Positions 35,202-45,410 of a DNA stretch of 64,000 nucleotides are shown piece after piece. Within the stretch, counting starts at the first letter, position 1, and each line of letters starts with the position of its first letter. The notes beneath the pieces are model-generated. The model ran no database searches and was not told the DNA's origin. It worked only from the letters and a program-made list of their open reading frames with translations. The translations under genes and the position numbers were made by a program. The DNA comes from Colwellia chukchiensis (lineage in GTDB: Bacteria; Pseudomonadota; Gammaproteobacteria; Enterobacterales; Alteromonadaceae): positions 1 to 64,000 of the forward strand of contig NZ_NBOC01000001.1 of NCBI RefSeq assembly GCF_002104455.1. The letters are read 5' to 3'.

Positions 35202-35231
35202 AGCCAATTCTGAGTAAGAATTGGCTTTTTT
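35202..35231 (+). terminator. Rho-independent terminator
   Basis: AGCCAATTC (35202-35210), 7-base loop, GAATTGGCT (35218-35226), then TTTTTT. It is 28 bases after the acyl-CoA dehydrogenase stop. Confidence 0.9.
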
Positions 35232-35423
35232 CGTGCCAATATTGCGGCTATTAATCACAGACGCTAGCTGGCTGTAACTCAGTTACATACTGTTACGAGC
35301 TCAGCAACATAATCGAACTTTTTAGCACTTTATTAGCGATATACTGCGCCGCCCCTGACCCAGTAGCTGTGTTGTGTAATCAATGATAGTAAATGTAACT
35401 ACGATTAAAAAAGTGATCTCAGT

Positions 35424-36173
35424 ATGAAAACGATACTGTTAGTCGAAGATGACCGCATGGTCTCTCACCTGATCAAGTCATTTTTAGAAAAATCTGAATT
35501 TTCCGTCCAACAAGTGTTTCATGGCGAGTTAGTGAAACAAGCCATTACAGAGCATCAACCTGAATTGGTTATTCTTGATCTTGGTTTACCCCAAGTAGAT
35601 GGCTTACACCTTTGCCAAGAGTTACGCAAAATATACCACCAGCCGATTATTGTATTAACCGCTCGAGAAGCTGATGAAGATCAAATCTTAGCTTTTGAGT
35701 TTGGTGCGGATGATTTTATCAGTAAACCAGTCGCACCTAAGGTGTTAAAAGTCCGAATAGAGGCGATGATACGACGCCTGCCTGCACATAAACCCGCTGC
35801 GATAACACAATATAATGTTGGTAATTTAGTACTTTACCCCCAAGCGCACAAATGCGAAGTCAATCAACAGGTGATTCGCTTGAGCTCTTTTGAGTTTCGC
35901 TTATTGGTGTTGTTGGCCGAGAACTTAGGGCAGGTAATGACACGGGAAGTGATCTACAGTACTTTATTAAACCGACCATACAATGGCTCTGAGCGAACGA
36001 TTGACGTGCGTATTTCTAAACTACGCGATAAGTTATTAACGCAAGGCTTGTTGGGCGTGAGTATTGATACTATCTGGGGCAAAGGCTATAGCTTAATTCA
36101 ACTTGAAAAAACAGCTGCAGATAACGCTCAGCAGCCAGTAACTACTGGCACAATTGGCGTTGGGCTTAGTTAG
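35424..36173 (+). CDS. OmpR-family response regulator
   Basis: A 249-residue response regulator. The receiver has the acidic pocket EDD (8-10), acceptor Asp52 (ILDLGLP) and Lys101 (SKPV). The C-terminal winged-helix DNA-binding domain ends SIDTIWGKGYSL, typical of OmpR/PhoB, and a 25-residue low-complexity tail follows. No histidine kinase gene is adjacent; the hybrid kinase at 28979 is not close enough to infer pairing. The gap before it (35232-35423) holds no other gene. Confidence 0.92.
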   Translation: MKTILLVEDDRMVSHLIKSFLEKSEFSVQQVFHGELVKQAITEHQPELVILDLGLPQVDGLHLCQELRKIYHQPIIVLTAREADEDQILAFEFGADDFISKPVAPKVLKVRIEAMIRRLPAHKPAAITQYNVGNLVLYPQAHKCEVNQQVIRLSSFEFRLLVLLAENLGQVMTREVIYSTLLNRPYNGSERTIDVRISKLRDKLLTQGLLGVSIDTIWGKGYSLIQLEKTAADNAQQPVTTGTIGVGLS

Positions 36174-36204
36174 TTAGTCAAGCTTTGCCTGCGCTGAGTT
36201 ATTT

Positions 36205-37020
36205 TTAAAATGCATAAGTGGTGGCAATAAGCGCCATATTGCGGCGATTGGCGTTTTCACTTTCGCTACTGCTAAAGCTTAGCTGGCTTACGGTTAAGGC
36301 ACTGATAACACTCCAGCGTTTGGTAACATCATAGCTACCTACCACAGCTAAATTGGCTGATGTCATTAGCCGATTAGAGTTTGCACTTGCTATGGCTGGC
36401 AGAGGCGCGCGCGGTGTATAGGCAAGCGCAATGTTTTGTTGACCTTCAACGCTGGCGGTAAAAGATAGATCAAATCGGCCTGCTCGCAATAAATTGTAGC
36501 TACTGCGAATATAGGCTGTACTGCTACTGACATCGCCTAATTGGCCTTTGCTATAGCCAGTTTCCGTGCTTAGACGGCCATATTGATAGAAATCGTTGCT
36601 GAGCTCTTGCTTAGGTATTAAACCTAGGGCCAAAAACGGGCGATGATTAGCCGATAAAATATAGCTGTTTTTTAGGCTATACAAGCCAGTGCTAAAGTGT
36701 TGGTTAATTTGTTGTTGTAGTGATTTTATATCGGTTACCACAAAAAGCGCGTCAATGCTCGCTAACGTGCTGCTTTGGTTGTTGTTATTGTCGCTACTTG
36801 CTTGGTGTGCATTCTGCCGACGGTTGAGTTGATAATTGACTGCTGCCAAGCCCCAGTCGTGGGTTAGGTTTAATGAACCTTTGCCAGTGCTTGGCAAAGC
36901 TGTGGTATTTTTTGCCAGATATTGAGCAAGCGTTTCTGCACAAACCAGCCCCTGAAATTGCCCTAAACTTAGCGCAATAAAAATAAATACCTGCTTGAAT
37001 ATATTGCGCGTTATTTGCAT
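36205..37020 (-). CDS. Secreted/outer-membrane protein, unknown
   Basis: A 271-residue protein with a signal peptide (about 1-28, LVCA-ET) and beta-strand-like repeats ending in Phe (ALIATTYAF), suggesting an outer-membrane beta-barrel. Strong Ser/Asn-rich loops (SSDNNNNQSS) are present. No family is recognisable by eye. It is transcribed against the response regulator. Confidence 0.68.
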   Translation of the reverse strand: MQITRNIFKQVFIFIALSLGQFQGLVCAETLAQYLAKNTTALPSTGKGSLNLTHDWGLAAVNYQLNRRQNAHQASSDNNNNQSSTLASIDALFVVTDIKSLQQQINQHFSTGLYSLKNSYILSANHRPFLALGLIPKQELSNDFYQYGRLSTETGYSKGQLGDVSSSTAYIRSSYNLLRAGRFDLSFTASVEGQQNIALAYTPRAPLPAIASANSNRLMTSANLAVVGSYDVTKRWSVISALTVSQLSFSSSESENANRRNMALIATTYAF

Positions 37021-37340
37021 GATGCTCGCCTTTTTGTTTGCGCTAACTTAGCCTAAGTAGCTTGGTGCGCAGATGCTAGTTTTGAAATTTCCAATGAACA
37101 AGTACAACCTAATGATAAAACTATAGCTAAAGAATAGCCGCAGAGCTGAAAAATTAACAAAAATTTTATCAGTCGCAAAATTTAGATACATTTTGCTGGC
37201 AAAACGCTACTATAGCTAAGGTGTTGTTAGCATGAAGAAGCTTGTTTATCGTGCCAAGCGTCAGCTATGCCGCGTACAGAGTGTTGCGGCGTCAGGGCAA
37301 ATAATAAGTTGCCTGAAATAGGTCTATAAGGGTGTTTTTA
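37021..37340. other. 320-base gap without a gene
   Basis: AT-rich intergenic sequence between divergent genes. A short frame near 37232 shows no support. No repeat, RNA or clear promoter could be recognised. Confidence 0.5.
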
Positions 37341-38639
37341 GTGCGCATTTTTTCGGTATTACTTTTTATTTTGTTAACGGGCTGTAGCGCTAAGCCTATT
37401 GCGAGTTCAGCACAAAAACCCGTGTGTGATTTGCCTTACTCTCCATACCAAGCAACAGTGACCGGCTACTGTCAAGAGCCGATGGCAAACTTGCCCCATA
37501 AGCTCAAGGTAATCAATAAACGCATCACCATTAAGCCACTAAATGAAATACCCGCGGTGTTTTGGTTTAATGAACAAATGCAATATTCGCTTATCAAGCA
37601 AGCCCAGCCAGCACCGGTTATTTTTATTATTGCCGGTACCGGCGCCAGTTTTGAAAGTGCAAAAATGCAAAGTTTGCAAAAAAGCTTTTATCAACAAGGC
37701 ATGCATGTTATTTCATTGTCGTCGCCTACCTATGCTAACTATATTGTTAACTCCAGTAATGACAGCTTAATGCCGGGCGACCTTGCGAGCGATGCCATCG
37801 ACCTTTATCAGGTAATGCAATTAGTGTGGGCGCAGGTGCAAGCGCAAAATAAGGTGCAAGCCTCGTCGTTTGCCATTACCGGTTATAGTTTAGGTGGCGC
37901 GCATGCCGCTTTTGTTGCTCATGTTGATGAAAGCTTGCAAGTGTTTAACTTTAACAAGGTGTTACTGATCAACCCACCGGTGAGTTTGTATAATTCGGTG
38001 AGCATTTTAGATCAGTACTTTGATTTAAAAAATAACCGACCGGCTGCGGTTGCCATGTTTGAAGAGGTTTTTACCCGCCTAGCGCAAGTTTATGCACGGC
38101 AAAAGTCATCTAACTTTAGCCAAGGCTCGATATTTAACCTTTTTAAAGATACCAACTTGTCTGTTGATGAGTTGCGGCTACTAATTGGCGCTACGTTTAG
38201 AATGTCGTTATCCGACATGATATTTGCCCTTGATGTGAGCTATAACGCTGGCACTATTACCTATAAAAACCACCAAATAGGTAAATTTGAAAGCTTAACT
38301 CACTCAATGCATCGTACGAGTGTCATTACTTTTATCGACTATTTTGAGCACGCCATGTTACCCAGAGCTCAGCGACAAGATGCCAGCGTTAGTAAAGCAG
38401 AGCTAATTCAGCGTTACAGCCTACATGCCATTGAAGACTACCTGAAAAGCGCCAATAAAATTAATGTTGTGACCAATGCCGATGATATTATTCTTCAAGC
38501 TGGCGAGTTAACCTACCTGCAGCAGGTTTTTGCCGAGCGCGCGAAAATATTTCCCCGTGGTGGTCATTGTGGCAATTTTGATCGGCAAAGCTTTGTCGAT
38601 TACTTGGCCACTCAATTTGCAAGGCCAAGTAACAAATGA
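37341..38639 (+). CDS. Lipoprotein alpha/beta hydrolase
   Basis: A lipoprotein (lipobox LLTGC, Cys15 counted from GTG 37341) of 432 residues with an alpha/beta-hydrolase core: VIFIIAGTGASF, the nucleophile elbow GYSLGGAHA and a C-terminal GGHCGNF that could hold the catalytic His. GTG 37341 is preferred to GTG 37332 because the AAGGG site overlaps the latter. It is coupled to mlaA (ATGA overlap), a pairing seen in Alteromonadales; it may act on envelope lipids, which is inference. Confidence 0.78.
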   Translation: MRIFSVLLFILLTGCSAKPIASSAQKPVCDLPYSPYQATVTGYCQEPMANLPHKLKVINKRITIKPLNEIPAVFWFNEQMQYSLIKQAQPAPVIFIIAGTGASFESAKMQSLQKSFYQQGMHVISLSSPTYANYIVNSSNDSLMPGDLASDAIDLYQVMQLVWAQVQAQNKVQASSFAITGYSLGGAHAAFVAHVDESLQVFNFNKVLLINPPVSLYNSVSILDQYFDLKNNRPAAVAMFEEVFTRLAQVYARQKSSNFSQGSIFNLFKDTNLSVDELRLLIGATFRMSLSDMIFALDVSYNAGTITYKNHQIGKFESLTHSMHRTSVITFIDYFEHAMLPRAQRQDASVSKAELIQRYSLHAIEDYLKSANKINVVTNADDIILQAGELTYLQQVFAERAKIFPRGGHCGNFDRQSFVDYLATQFARPSNK

Positions 38640-39385
38640 TCAAGCTAGCTATCAAGTTCAGCATGGCGCTGGTGATTATGCTTTGGCTTAGTGGTTGCAG
38701 CTCGGCGCCAAACTTAGCAGCCAATGCCGTACCGCCGCTAGTCGACGTACCGGCGCCAGATGAACAGTTAGCCATCATCAGTGGCTATGCTGACCCTTGG
38801 CAAGGAATGAATCGTCGTATTTACTATTTCAATGCCAAAGCCGACCAATACTTAATTTTGCCTCTTGTTCGCGGTTATCGGCAAGTAACGCCAGATATAG
38901 TTGAACAAGGGATCAGCAATTTTTTTAACAACTTAGCGGAAGTGAAGACCTTTTTAAATGCCTTATTGCAATTGAAGCCAGCTATAGCGGCCCAAACCTT
39001 AGGTCGCTTTGTGGTGAACTCTACCATAGGCGTAGCAGGCTTAGTGGATGTCGCCACACCCATAGGCATTGTTGAGCAAAATGAAGACTTTGGTCAAACT
39101 TTAGGGTTTTGGGGACTAGATTCGGGGCCGTATTTAGTTTTGCCCTTGTTAGGGCCATCATCTTTGCGTGATGCCACAGGGTTTGCATTCGATACTGTTG
39201 CATATCAGCAAGCGATCACTGAATTAGGCATCCGCGGCGATGACGCGCGTTACCTGAATGTCTTAGGCGCTGTTGATAGTCGTGCTACTTTGCCATTTCG
39301 TTATTATGCGTCTGGCTCCGCTTTTGAATATGAGCGGCTGAGGTTATTGTATTCAAAATATCGTGAAATCCAACTGGCCCGTTAG
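38636..39385 (+). CDS. mlaA: MlaA: outer-membrane lipid-asymmetry lipoprotein
   Basis: A 249-residue lipoprotein (LWLSGC, Cys21) of the MlaA/VacJ family, which removes phospholipids from the outer leaflet of the outer membrane and passes them to MlaC. Conserved segments: DPWQGMNRRIYYFNAKAD, GISNFFNNLAEVKTFLNALLQ, GLVDVATPIGI and NEDFGQTLGFWGLDSGPYLVLPLLGPSSLRDATG. The mla transporter genes are elsewhere. Length normal. Confidence 0.95.
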   Translation: MIKLAIKFSMALVIMLWLSGCSSAPNLAANAVPPLVDVPAPDEQLAIISGYADPWQGMNRRIYYFNAKADQYLILPLVRGYRQVTPDIVEQGISNFFNNLAEVKTFLNALLQLKPAIAAQTLGRFVVNSTIGVAGLVDVATPIGIVEQNEDFGQTLGFWGLDSGPYLVLPLLGPSSLRDATGFAFDTVAYQQAITELGIRGDDARYLNVLGAVDSRATLPFRYYASGSAFEYERLRLLYSKYREIQLAR

Positions 39386-39488
39386 TCGCTAATGCTAGCG
39401 AGTGGTGAGTAAAGCGCGCGATATAAATTCTAGGTTTAGTTCTGTAAACAAATAAGGGTATAATCAGCGCTGATAATTTTTTTTAGGA

Positions 39489-40268
39489 ATGCCTTTGTTA
39501 GCTGTAATTCGTATTATATTGATGACGTTAATCATCATCGTCGTCTCTATCTGCTCTTGTCTATTTTGTTTGCTGCGCCCGTTTCATCGCGATAATGTTC
39601 ATCATACCGCTAAATATATGGGCAAGGTTGCAAAAGTATTAGGCTTAGATGTTGAAGTCAGAATACCAGAAGTATCAAAAGATATTGGTCCTGTGGTTTA
39701 TATATGCAACCACCAAAATAGCTATGACATATTTACGGTGAGTAATGCGGTACAACCGGGCACCGTCAGTGTTGGCAAAAAAAGTTTAAAATGGATCCCA
39801 TTTTTTGGCCAAATGTATTGGTTAACTGGCAATATATTAATTGATAGGAAAAACAAGAATAAAGCCATGAATACTATTGCTTTGACGGCAAAAAAAATTC
39901 GTGAAAAGAAATTGTCGGTGTGGCTTTTTCCAGAAGGTACACGAAGTTATGGTCGAGGATTATTACCTTTTAAAACCGGCGCTTTTCGCACTGCTGCACA
40001 AGCTGAAGTGCCAATTGTCCCTATTTGCGCAAGTTCCACGCATAAAACTATTGATTTGAATCGTTGGAATAACGGCAAAATGATCATCGAGTTTCTAGCA
40101 CCTGTTGCTTTATCAAGCGCTGATAAAGACAAAATTCGCCAGATAACCAATCAAACCCATGCTGAGATGCAAGCCAAAATAGCCCAACTAAACCAAGAAG
40201 TTGGGCACAAGTTACCCAGTGAAGACGATAACAAGTCATCAAAAAAGCAAGCGAGTGAGATAAAATAA
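39489..40268 (+). CDS. plsC: 1-acyl-glycerol-3-phosphate acyltransferase
   Basis: A 259-residue membrane enzyme that makes phosphatidic acid from lysophosphatidate. Motif I NHQNSYD (His75, Asp80), the second motif near GNILIDR and FPEGTRS (147-153) are intact. One N-terminal hydrophobic helix pair anchors it. A basic hydrophilic C-terminal tail ends it. It overlaps the rraB start by one base (TAATG). Confidence 0.93.
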   Translation: MPLLAVIRIILMTLIIIVVSICSCLFCLLRPFHRDNVHHTAKYMGKVAKVLGLDVEVRIPEVSKDIGPVVYICNHQNSYDIFTVSNAVQPGTVSVGKKSLKWIPFFGQMYWLTGNILIDRKNKNKAMNTIALTAKKIREKKLSVWLFPEGTRSYGRGLLPFKTGAFRTAAQAEVPIVPICASSTHKTIDLNRWNNGKMIIEFLAPVALSSADKDKIRQITNQTHAEMQAKIAQLNQEVGHKLPSEDDNKSSKKQASEIK

Positions 40269-40618
40269 TGATTGATGAAGAATTGCAGCAATGGCACGAG
40301 CATACAGAGCAGTTAATTGCCGCCTTAGTTGAAGATGGTACCAATGAAGAAGTTCATCACACCATAGAACATCATTTTTCCAGTGTTGACTTTGATATCT
40401 TAGAAAAGGCTGCCATTAGCGCTTTTAAAATGGGCTATGAAGTAGAAGAGCCCGAAGAAGCTGAGTTAGAAAATGGTGAAAAAATCTTTGCTTTTGACAT
40501 TATTACCGAGCAAGCACTCGACTTTGACATTATTTTTGATGAAACAAAAAAAATGTTTGAATTAGCAAAACAGTGCAAAGTTGATTATGATGGATGGGGA
40601 ACTTATTTCGAAGAATAA
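40268..40618 (+). CDS. rraB: RraB: regulator of RNase E
   Basis: A 116-residue very acidic protein matching RraB, which binds RNase E and inhibits or redirects RNA decay. Conserved blocks are FSSVDFDILEKAAISAFKMGYEVEEPEE and a C-terminal DYDGWGTYFEE. Translationally coupled to plsC. Confidence 0.93.
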   Translation: MIDEELQQWHEHTEQLIAALVEDGTNEEVHHTIEHHFSSVDFDILEKAAISAFKMGYEVEEPEEAELENGEKIFAFDIITEQALDFDIIFDETKKMFELAKQCKVDYDGWGTYFEE

Positions 40619-40693
40619 ACCGATGTTGCATAAGAGAGTTGTTATTTATCCTATCAACATCCTAAATCCTAACAATTAAAAGTAGGTTATCCG

Positions 40694-40852
40694 ATGGATT
40701 GGTTAAAAACACTATTACAACCTGAAACACTTTCACTATTAATTCCAATAGTAGCTATTATAGGTGCCTTTGCTGTTGCGGCGTTAAAAGCGCATCACCG
40801 ACACCAAGAACGGATTGAAAAAATTAAAAACGGTTTTAATCCCGACCTATAA
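40694..40852 (+). CDS. 52-residue single-pass membrane protein
   Basis: A short protein with a hydrophobic helix (LLIPIVAIIGAFAVAALKAH, about 14-33) and a basic tail (HHRHQERIEKIKNG), like small inner-membrane anchors such as PspB-type proteins but with no firm match. It starts 13 bases after a weak AGTAGG site and is followed at once by a strong terminator, which supports a real gene. Confidence 0.6.
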   Translation: MDWLKTLLQPETLSLLIPIVAIIGAFAVAALKAHHRHQERIEKIKNGFNPDL

Positions 40853-40855
40853 ACG

Positions 40856-40887
40856 AAACGCAAAGTGTTAGCACTTTGCGTTTTTTT
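40856..40887 (+). terminator. Rho-independent terminator of the plsC-rraB unit
   Basis: AAACGCAAAGTG (40856-40867), loop TTAG, CACTTTGCGTTT (40872-40883) and a T-run to 40887. Perfect 12-bp stem. Confidence 0.95.
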
Positions 40888-40897
40888 ATCTTTGCTA

Positions 40898-41122
40898 TTA
40901 TCCATACAACGAGTTAACACTGTGCTTATGCTGACACAGGTGGGCGGCAGCCTCTCGCCTAAAATCACCTTCATCCGCTTTTAAATCTAATTCAGCGCGG
41001 CAACGCCGTGGCCAAATAAGTGCAAAATTTGCATAAAAATTTGACAAATTTTGTTCACGAATGGCGCATTTTGCAATATCTATGTCTAAAAAGGCAACAT
41101 TTACTTGATCTGACTGAGTCAT
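40898..41122 (-). CDS. Possible 74-residue hypothetical protein
   Basis: An open frame in the 327-base gap between the terminator and the TonB receptor gene. It starts MTQSDQVNVAFLDIDIAKCA and includes FALIWPRRCRAELDLKA. There is no signal peptide or motif. It could be real, since the gap is otherwise empty, but support is weak. Confidence 0.35.
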   Translation of the reverse strand: MTQSDQVNVAFLDIDIAKCAIREQNLSNFYANFALIWPRRCRAELDLKADEGDFRREAAAHLCQHKHSVNSLYG

Positions 41123-41214
41123 TATAAATGCAGTCAGGAATAAACAAGCGTGAAAATAGAAACTTTAATTTGTTGTAGTCGAAGAATAATAATATTTATC
41201 GAGGGGAAGCGGAT

Positions 41215-43605
41215 ATGAAAGTGAAAACAAAAAAACAGAATCTCAACTTGCTTGCAAAGAGCATTATTTTAGCCTGTATTGGGGTTCCTGCATTGGCAGT
41301 ATCCGCAGAAGAAGATGAAATTGAAAAAATCGTTGTAACCTCGACTAAACGAGCAACTTCGATTATGCAAGTGCCTTACAATGTTTCGGCAACTTCAGCA
41401 GAAGCGCTAGAAAAAAAAGGTATCGTCGATTTTTCTAAATTAGCCCAGTCGGTACCAGGACTGGCCTATACAGACACAGGTGGCCGTGATTCAGGCATTA
41501 ATAGCGGTTTAATTATTCGCGGTTTAAACACCAGTAGTTCAGGCTTTACTGATTTAGCAACCGTTGCCGCGCCAACGGTATCTGTGTATGTTGACGAAAC
41601 ACCGTTATTTTATAATGTAATCCTTAAAGATATTGAACGCGTTGAAGTGTTACGAGGCCCGCAAGGTACCTTGTATGGTTCGGGTTCACTGGGTGGAACG
41701 CTGCGTTATATCAGTAAAAAACCGAATGTTGATGAAACAGAATTTGAGTTTCATAGTCGTGGCTCACAAACTGACGGCGCAGGTGGTATCAACAGCGATA
41801 CTCATTTAGTGCTAAACCTACCCTTAAATGATGATATGGCAGTGCGCGCCGTGGGCGGGTACATTAAACGGGCTGGCTTTATTGACGCTAATCGATTATT
41901 TGCTTACGACGACAATAACCAACCCATAGCGGCTGATCCCAGCGACCCTAATAGCCCTAACAAAGAATATGCCGTTAAAGACAGTAATGACGAAACCATT
42001 AAGCACTTAAAATTAAGTTGGCGTTGGTTTATTAATGACGATGTGAATATTACCGCAAGCCATCAAATACAACGTGATGAATTTGGCGACCGCCAAGTAG
42101 CTAACGACCAGCACAGTGACGGCGGTGACTATATTAGCTTACAGCGTATTCGTGAAAACTCTGCTCGCGAGCTGAGTTTGAGTTCACTAGAAGTTGAAGC
42201 GGATTTAGGCTTTGCTACCTTAACATCGGCAACCTCACATTTTGAAAGCGAGTCAGACTTAAGCGGTGACCAATCGGCGGAATATTATAATAAAGGCTAT
42301 TGGGCCGATTATTACTATAATGGCTTTCCACGCGAATCGATTATTGGTCAATATGACAAAGACGTAGAAACCTTCAGTCAAGAAGTTCGCTTATCGTCAA
42401 ATGGTAATGAAGCGTTCAGTTGGATTGTCGGTGCTTTTTACAGCAAACAAGAATTAGATGTCAGTAACGAAGACTTCCATCGTGGCTTTTACAACTGGCA
42501 CGATGATAATAATGGCTACTTTGCCGAGCAAGTGCGGTTACTAAATGATCTTGGTGAAAAAAATGACTTATTCTACGCATCATATCAACAAGTTGAAGCG
42601 ACAGATAAAGCGTTATTTGGTGAATTGTCTTATCAAATAAACGAAAAATGGCAAGTTACGGGGGGCGCACGATTCTTTCGTACCACGTTTGCCAATAGCA
42701 TAGAAAACCGTTCGCCATTGTTTGGTGCCTGGAACTCAGATGACGGTGTTGACCCACGCGGTGTTTACGGGGGAGATAATAGCTCTGCTATCAGCGATCA
42801 TATCTTTAAGTTAAACACCTCCTATGACGTTTCCGATGATGTAATGGCATACGTTACCCTTGCCGAAGGCTTTCGCAATGGTGGTAGTAATGGTATTCCA
42901 ACCTCAGGGCCTTGGGGCGAGCCAGAAGCCTTGGTAGACTATACTAACGATACCGCGTTGAGCCTTGAGATTGGTGCCAAAGGTTATGCCTTAGATAGAA
43001 AACTACGCTTTAATGTTGCCGCTTATCGTATTGACTGGGATGATGTTATATTAACCACGTCTTCACCTAATGGTGGCTTTACCATTCTAACCAATGGTAA
43101 AACTGCCAGCTCACAGGGCATCGAGCTTGAAGGCCACTTTACCATCACAGATGATTTTAGCGTTACCGCTGGTTATGCTTATACGGACGCCACGTTAACA
43201 GCCGATTTTTCTACCGATGGCATTAATGGTATTGATGGCGATAAATTGCCGGGTGTGCCAGAAAACATGATGACCTTAGCGCTGAACTATTTCCAATATA
43301 TTAATGATATTGAAGTCTCATATCATTTAAACGGCTCGTTTACGGATAAGGTCACGACTGCCTTTTCAACTGATACCGAAAACTTTACCCATGTTGATAG
43401 TTACAGCATGTTAAATGCTTCAGTATTCATTAAACTCAATGACAACTTAAGCATTAATATCTTTGCTGATAACATCACGAATGAACGTGCGCCAACTAAT
43501 ACCCGTGGTGGTAAGTTTGCGACGCTTGATCCCACTAAACGCGACCTATACAGCTATGTTGCCCGTCCGTTTACGGTTGGTTTAGGGTTTAAGTATAGCT
43601 ATTAA
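41215..43605 (+). CDS. TonB-dependent outer-membrane receptor
   Basis: A 796-residue receptor. A signal peptide (about 1-30) is followed by the TonB box region (IEKIVVTSTKR), a plug domain (LRGPQGTLYGSGSLGGTLRYISKKP) and a beta-barrel ending PFTVGLGFKYSY. Such receptors import large nutrients using the proton-motive force. The MIxxxNITNE-like end is the common one of the marine receptor group. No transporter or catabolic genes are adjacent, so the ligand is unknown. Confidence 0.93.
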   Translation: MKVKTKKQNLNLLAKSIILACIGVPALAVSAEEDEIEKIVVTSTKRATSIMQVPYNVSATSAEALEKKGIVDFSKLAQSVPGLAYTDTGGRDSGINSGLIIRGLNTSSSGFTDLATVAAPTVSVYVDETPLFYNVILKDIERVEVLRGPQGTLYGSGSLGGTLRYISKKPNVDETEFEFHSRGSQTDGAGGINSDTHLVLNLPLNDDMAVRAVGGYIKRAGFIDANRLFAYDDNNQPIAADPSDPNSPNKEYAVKDSNDETIKHLKLSWRWFINDDVNITASHQIQRDEFGDRQVANDQHSDGGDYISLQRIRENSARELSLSSLEVEADLGFATLTSATSHFESESDLSGDQSAEYYNKGYWADYYYNGFPRESIIGQYDKDVETFSQEVRLSSNGNEAFSWIVGAFYSKQELDVSNEDFHRGFYNWHDDNNGYFAEQVRLLNDLGEKNDLFYASYQQVEATDKALFGELSYQINEKWQVTGGARFFRTTFANSIENRSPLFGAWNSDDGVDPRGVYGGDNSSAISDHIFKLNTSYDVSDDVMAYVTLAEGFRNGGSNGIPTSGPWGEPEALVDYTNDTALSLEIGAKGYALDRKLRFNVAAYRIDWDDVILTTSSPNGGFTILTNGKTASSQGIELEGHFTITDDFSVTAGYAYTDATLTADFSTDGINGIDGDKLPGVPENMMTLALNYFQYINDIEVSYHLNGSFTDKVTTAFSTDTENFTHVDSYSMLNASVFIKLNDNLSINIFADNITNERAPTNTRGGKFATLDPTKRDLYSYVARPFTVGLGFKYSY

Positions 43606-43803
43606 TTAACCAACCTATCAGGACTAAAGGCGAGTCAATAATACGGCTTTAGCTTGCTATCATCCTGATCCGAGGTTAACAGCGTCAGCGTAAATTGATC
43701 AACCGCTATTTAAGATACAAAACTTATCTTGCTTAGTGGTTGGTCATTTTGCGTTATCAGATGGCAAACGTTATGGTTTATCATGAAATAAAGAGTGATC
43801 GAA

Positions 43804-45405
43804 ATGACCCGTACCAAGATGACTAGCAAAACCTACAGCGCCGAGCAAATGCTTGGTCAAGCGCAGCAACAGATAAAGCATAAACAATACCCGAGTGCTG
43901 AAAAAACTTGTCGAGCATTATTAGGGTGTTATCCAGATCATCAACAAGCTTGGCAGTTGCTTTCGCAAATTCAATTGATGACTAAGCAGCCTCATCAGGC
44001 TTTACAATCAATAAATCAGCTATTGCAACTTAACCCTGACGATATTGCGATTAAGTTAAAAAAAGTTAAATGTTTACATGTTTGTGCACAGGTTAAGCAA
44101 GCAAAAGAACTTGCATTAGAGCTTTACGCGCTTGCCCCGAAGAATCCTGAGCTGGCAGGGATTCTAGGTGCCTGTTTAAGTAGCTTAAAGCTATATCAAC
44201 AAGCACGACAACTCTATATAGATATGCTTGCTCGTGGTCATAAAAGTGCTTCACTGTATTACAATATTGCCACGATAGAGCGTTTTCTCGGTAATATTAG
44301 CGCCGCTGAAGCAGCCCTTAACAATGCCATTGCGCTAAACCCCAAAGACTACGAAGCTATAGCGCTGCGCTCGGACATTATTACGCAAAAATCAGATCGC
44401 AATCATATTGCCCAGTTAGAGCAACTATTGGTCGATGGTATTGCTCAGCCCAGTGATAAGGTTAAAATTAACTATGCCTTGGCAAAAGAATTAGAGGATA
44501 TTGGTCAGTACCAAGCCTCGTTTCGTTATTTAAAAACCGGCGCAGATACCCGCAGAAAATATATGCAATATGACGCGGAAAGAGAAACCCAAACCATTAC
44601 ACGGGTGATTGACACGTTTGATCAAAGCTGGATAAATAACACAGCTAAAGGTAGCAGTGAGCAAGCACCTATATTTATTATCGGCTTACCGCGTACCGGT
44701 ACCACCTTAGTCGAGCGCATTCTTGAAAGCCATCAGCAGGTGACTTCAGCCGGCGAGCTCAATAACTTTGCCACCATACTTGTTGAGCAGTGCCAGCAAC
44801 TTAATAGCCGCCTGCCAGTTAAAAGTCATGATTTAGTTGCACTCAGTCAGCAGCTTAATTTTGATCAACTTGGCCAGGCCTACCTAGAGAGTGTCGCGCA
44901 GTTGGTGCCAGAAACTGATATTTTGATTGACAAAATGCCGTTAAACTTTCTTTATGCGGGCTTGATCCACAAAGCGATACCTAAAGCAAAAATAATTCAT
45001 TTACGTCGCCATCCGATTGATACTTGTTACGCTATTTACAAAAAGCTATTTAAAAACTCTTATGCCTTTTCATATAATCTAACGGAAATAGCCAATTACT
45101 ACATTGCATACCACCAATTGATGCAACATTGGCACACCATAATGCCCGGCGTTATTTATGATATTGAATACGAGCAACTCGTCCAAGATGCGACTAAACA
45201 AACCCAACAATTATTAGCGTTTTGCCAACTACCTTGGCAAGCGCAATGCTTACGCTTTTATGATAATAAATCGGCCTCAACCACTGCCAGTGCTGCACAA
45301 GTGCGACAACCCATATACCAACATTCAGTGGCTAAGTGGCGTCATTATGAGCAAGAACTCGCGCCCTTAATTCACACCCTCAAAGCCGCTAACATTAAGC
45401 TTTAA
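43804..45405 (+). CDS. TPR-sulfotransferase fusion
   Basis: A 533-residue protein. The N-terminal half (about 10-240) holds several TPR repeats (PSAEKTCRALLGCYPDHQQAW, NISAAEAALNNAIALNPKDYEAI). The C-terminal half is a sulfotransferase with the PAPS-binding loop FIIGLPRTGTTLVERIL (about 290-306) and LRRHPIDTCYAIYK. ATG 43804 sits 8 bases after an AAGAG site; GTG 43795 is possible. It transfers sulfate from PAPS to an unknown acceptor. A MITE-like element begins 6 bases after its stop. Confidence 0.88.
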   Translation: MTRTKMTSKTYSAEQMLGQAQQQIKHKQYPSAEKTCRALLGCYPDHQQAWQLLSQIQLMTKQPHQALQSINQLLQLNPDDIAIKLKKVKCLHVCAQVKQAKELALELYALAPKNPELAGILGACLSSLKLYQQARQLYIDMLARGHKSASLYYNIATIERFLGNISAAEAALNNAIALNPKDYEAIALRSDIITQKSDRNHIAQLEQLLVDGIAQPSDKVKINYALAKELEDIGQYQASFRYLKTGADTRRKYMQYDAERETQTITRVIDTFDQSWINNTAKGSSEQAPIFIIGLPRTGTTLVERILESHQQVTSAGELNNFATILVEQCQQLNSRLPVKSHDLVALSQQLNFDQLGQAYLESVAQLVPETDILIDKMPLNFLYAGLIHKAIPKAKIIHLRRHPIDTCYAIYKKLFKNSYAFSYNLTEIANYYIAYHQLMQHWHTIMPGVIYDIEYEQLVQDATKQTQQLLAFCQLPWQAQCLRFYDNKSASTTASAAQVRQPIYQHSVAKWRHYEQELAPLIHTLKAANIKL

Positions 45406-45410
45406 ACATC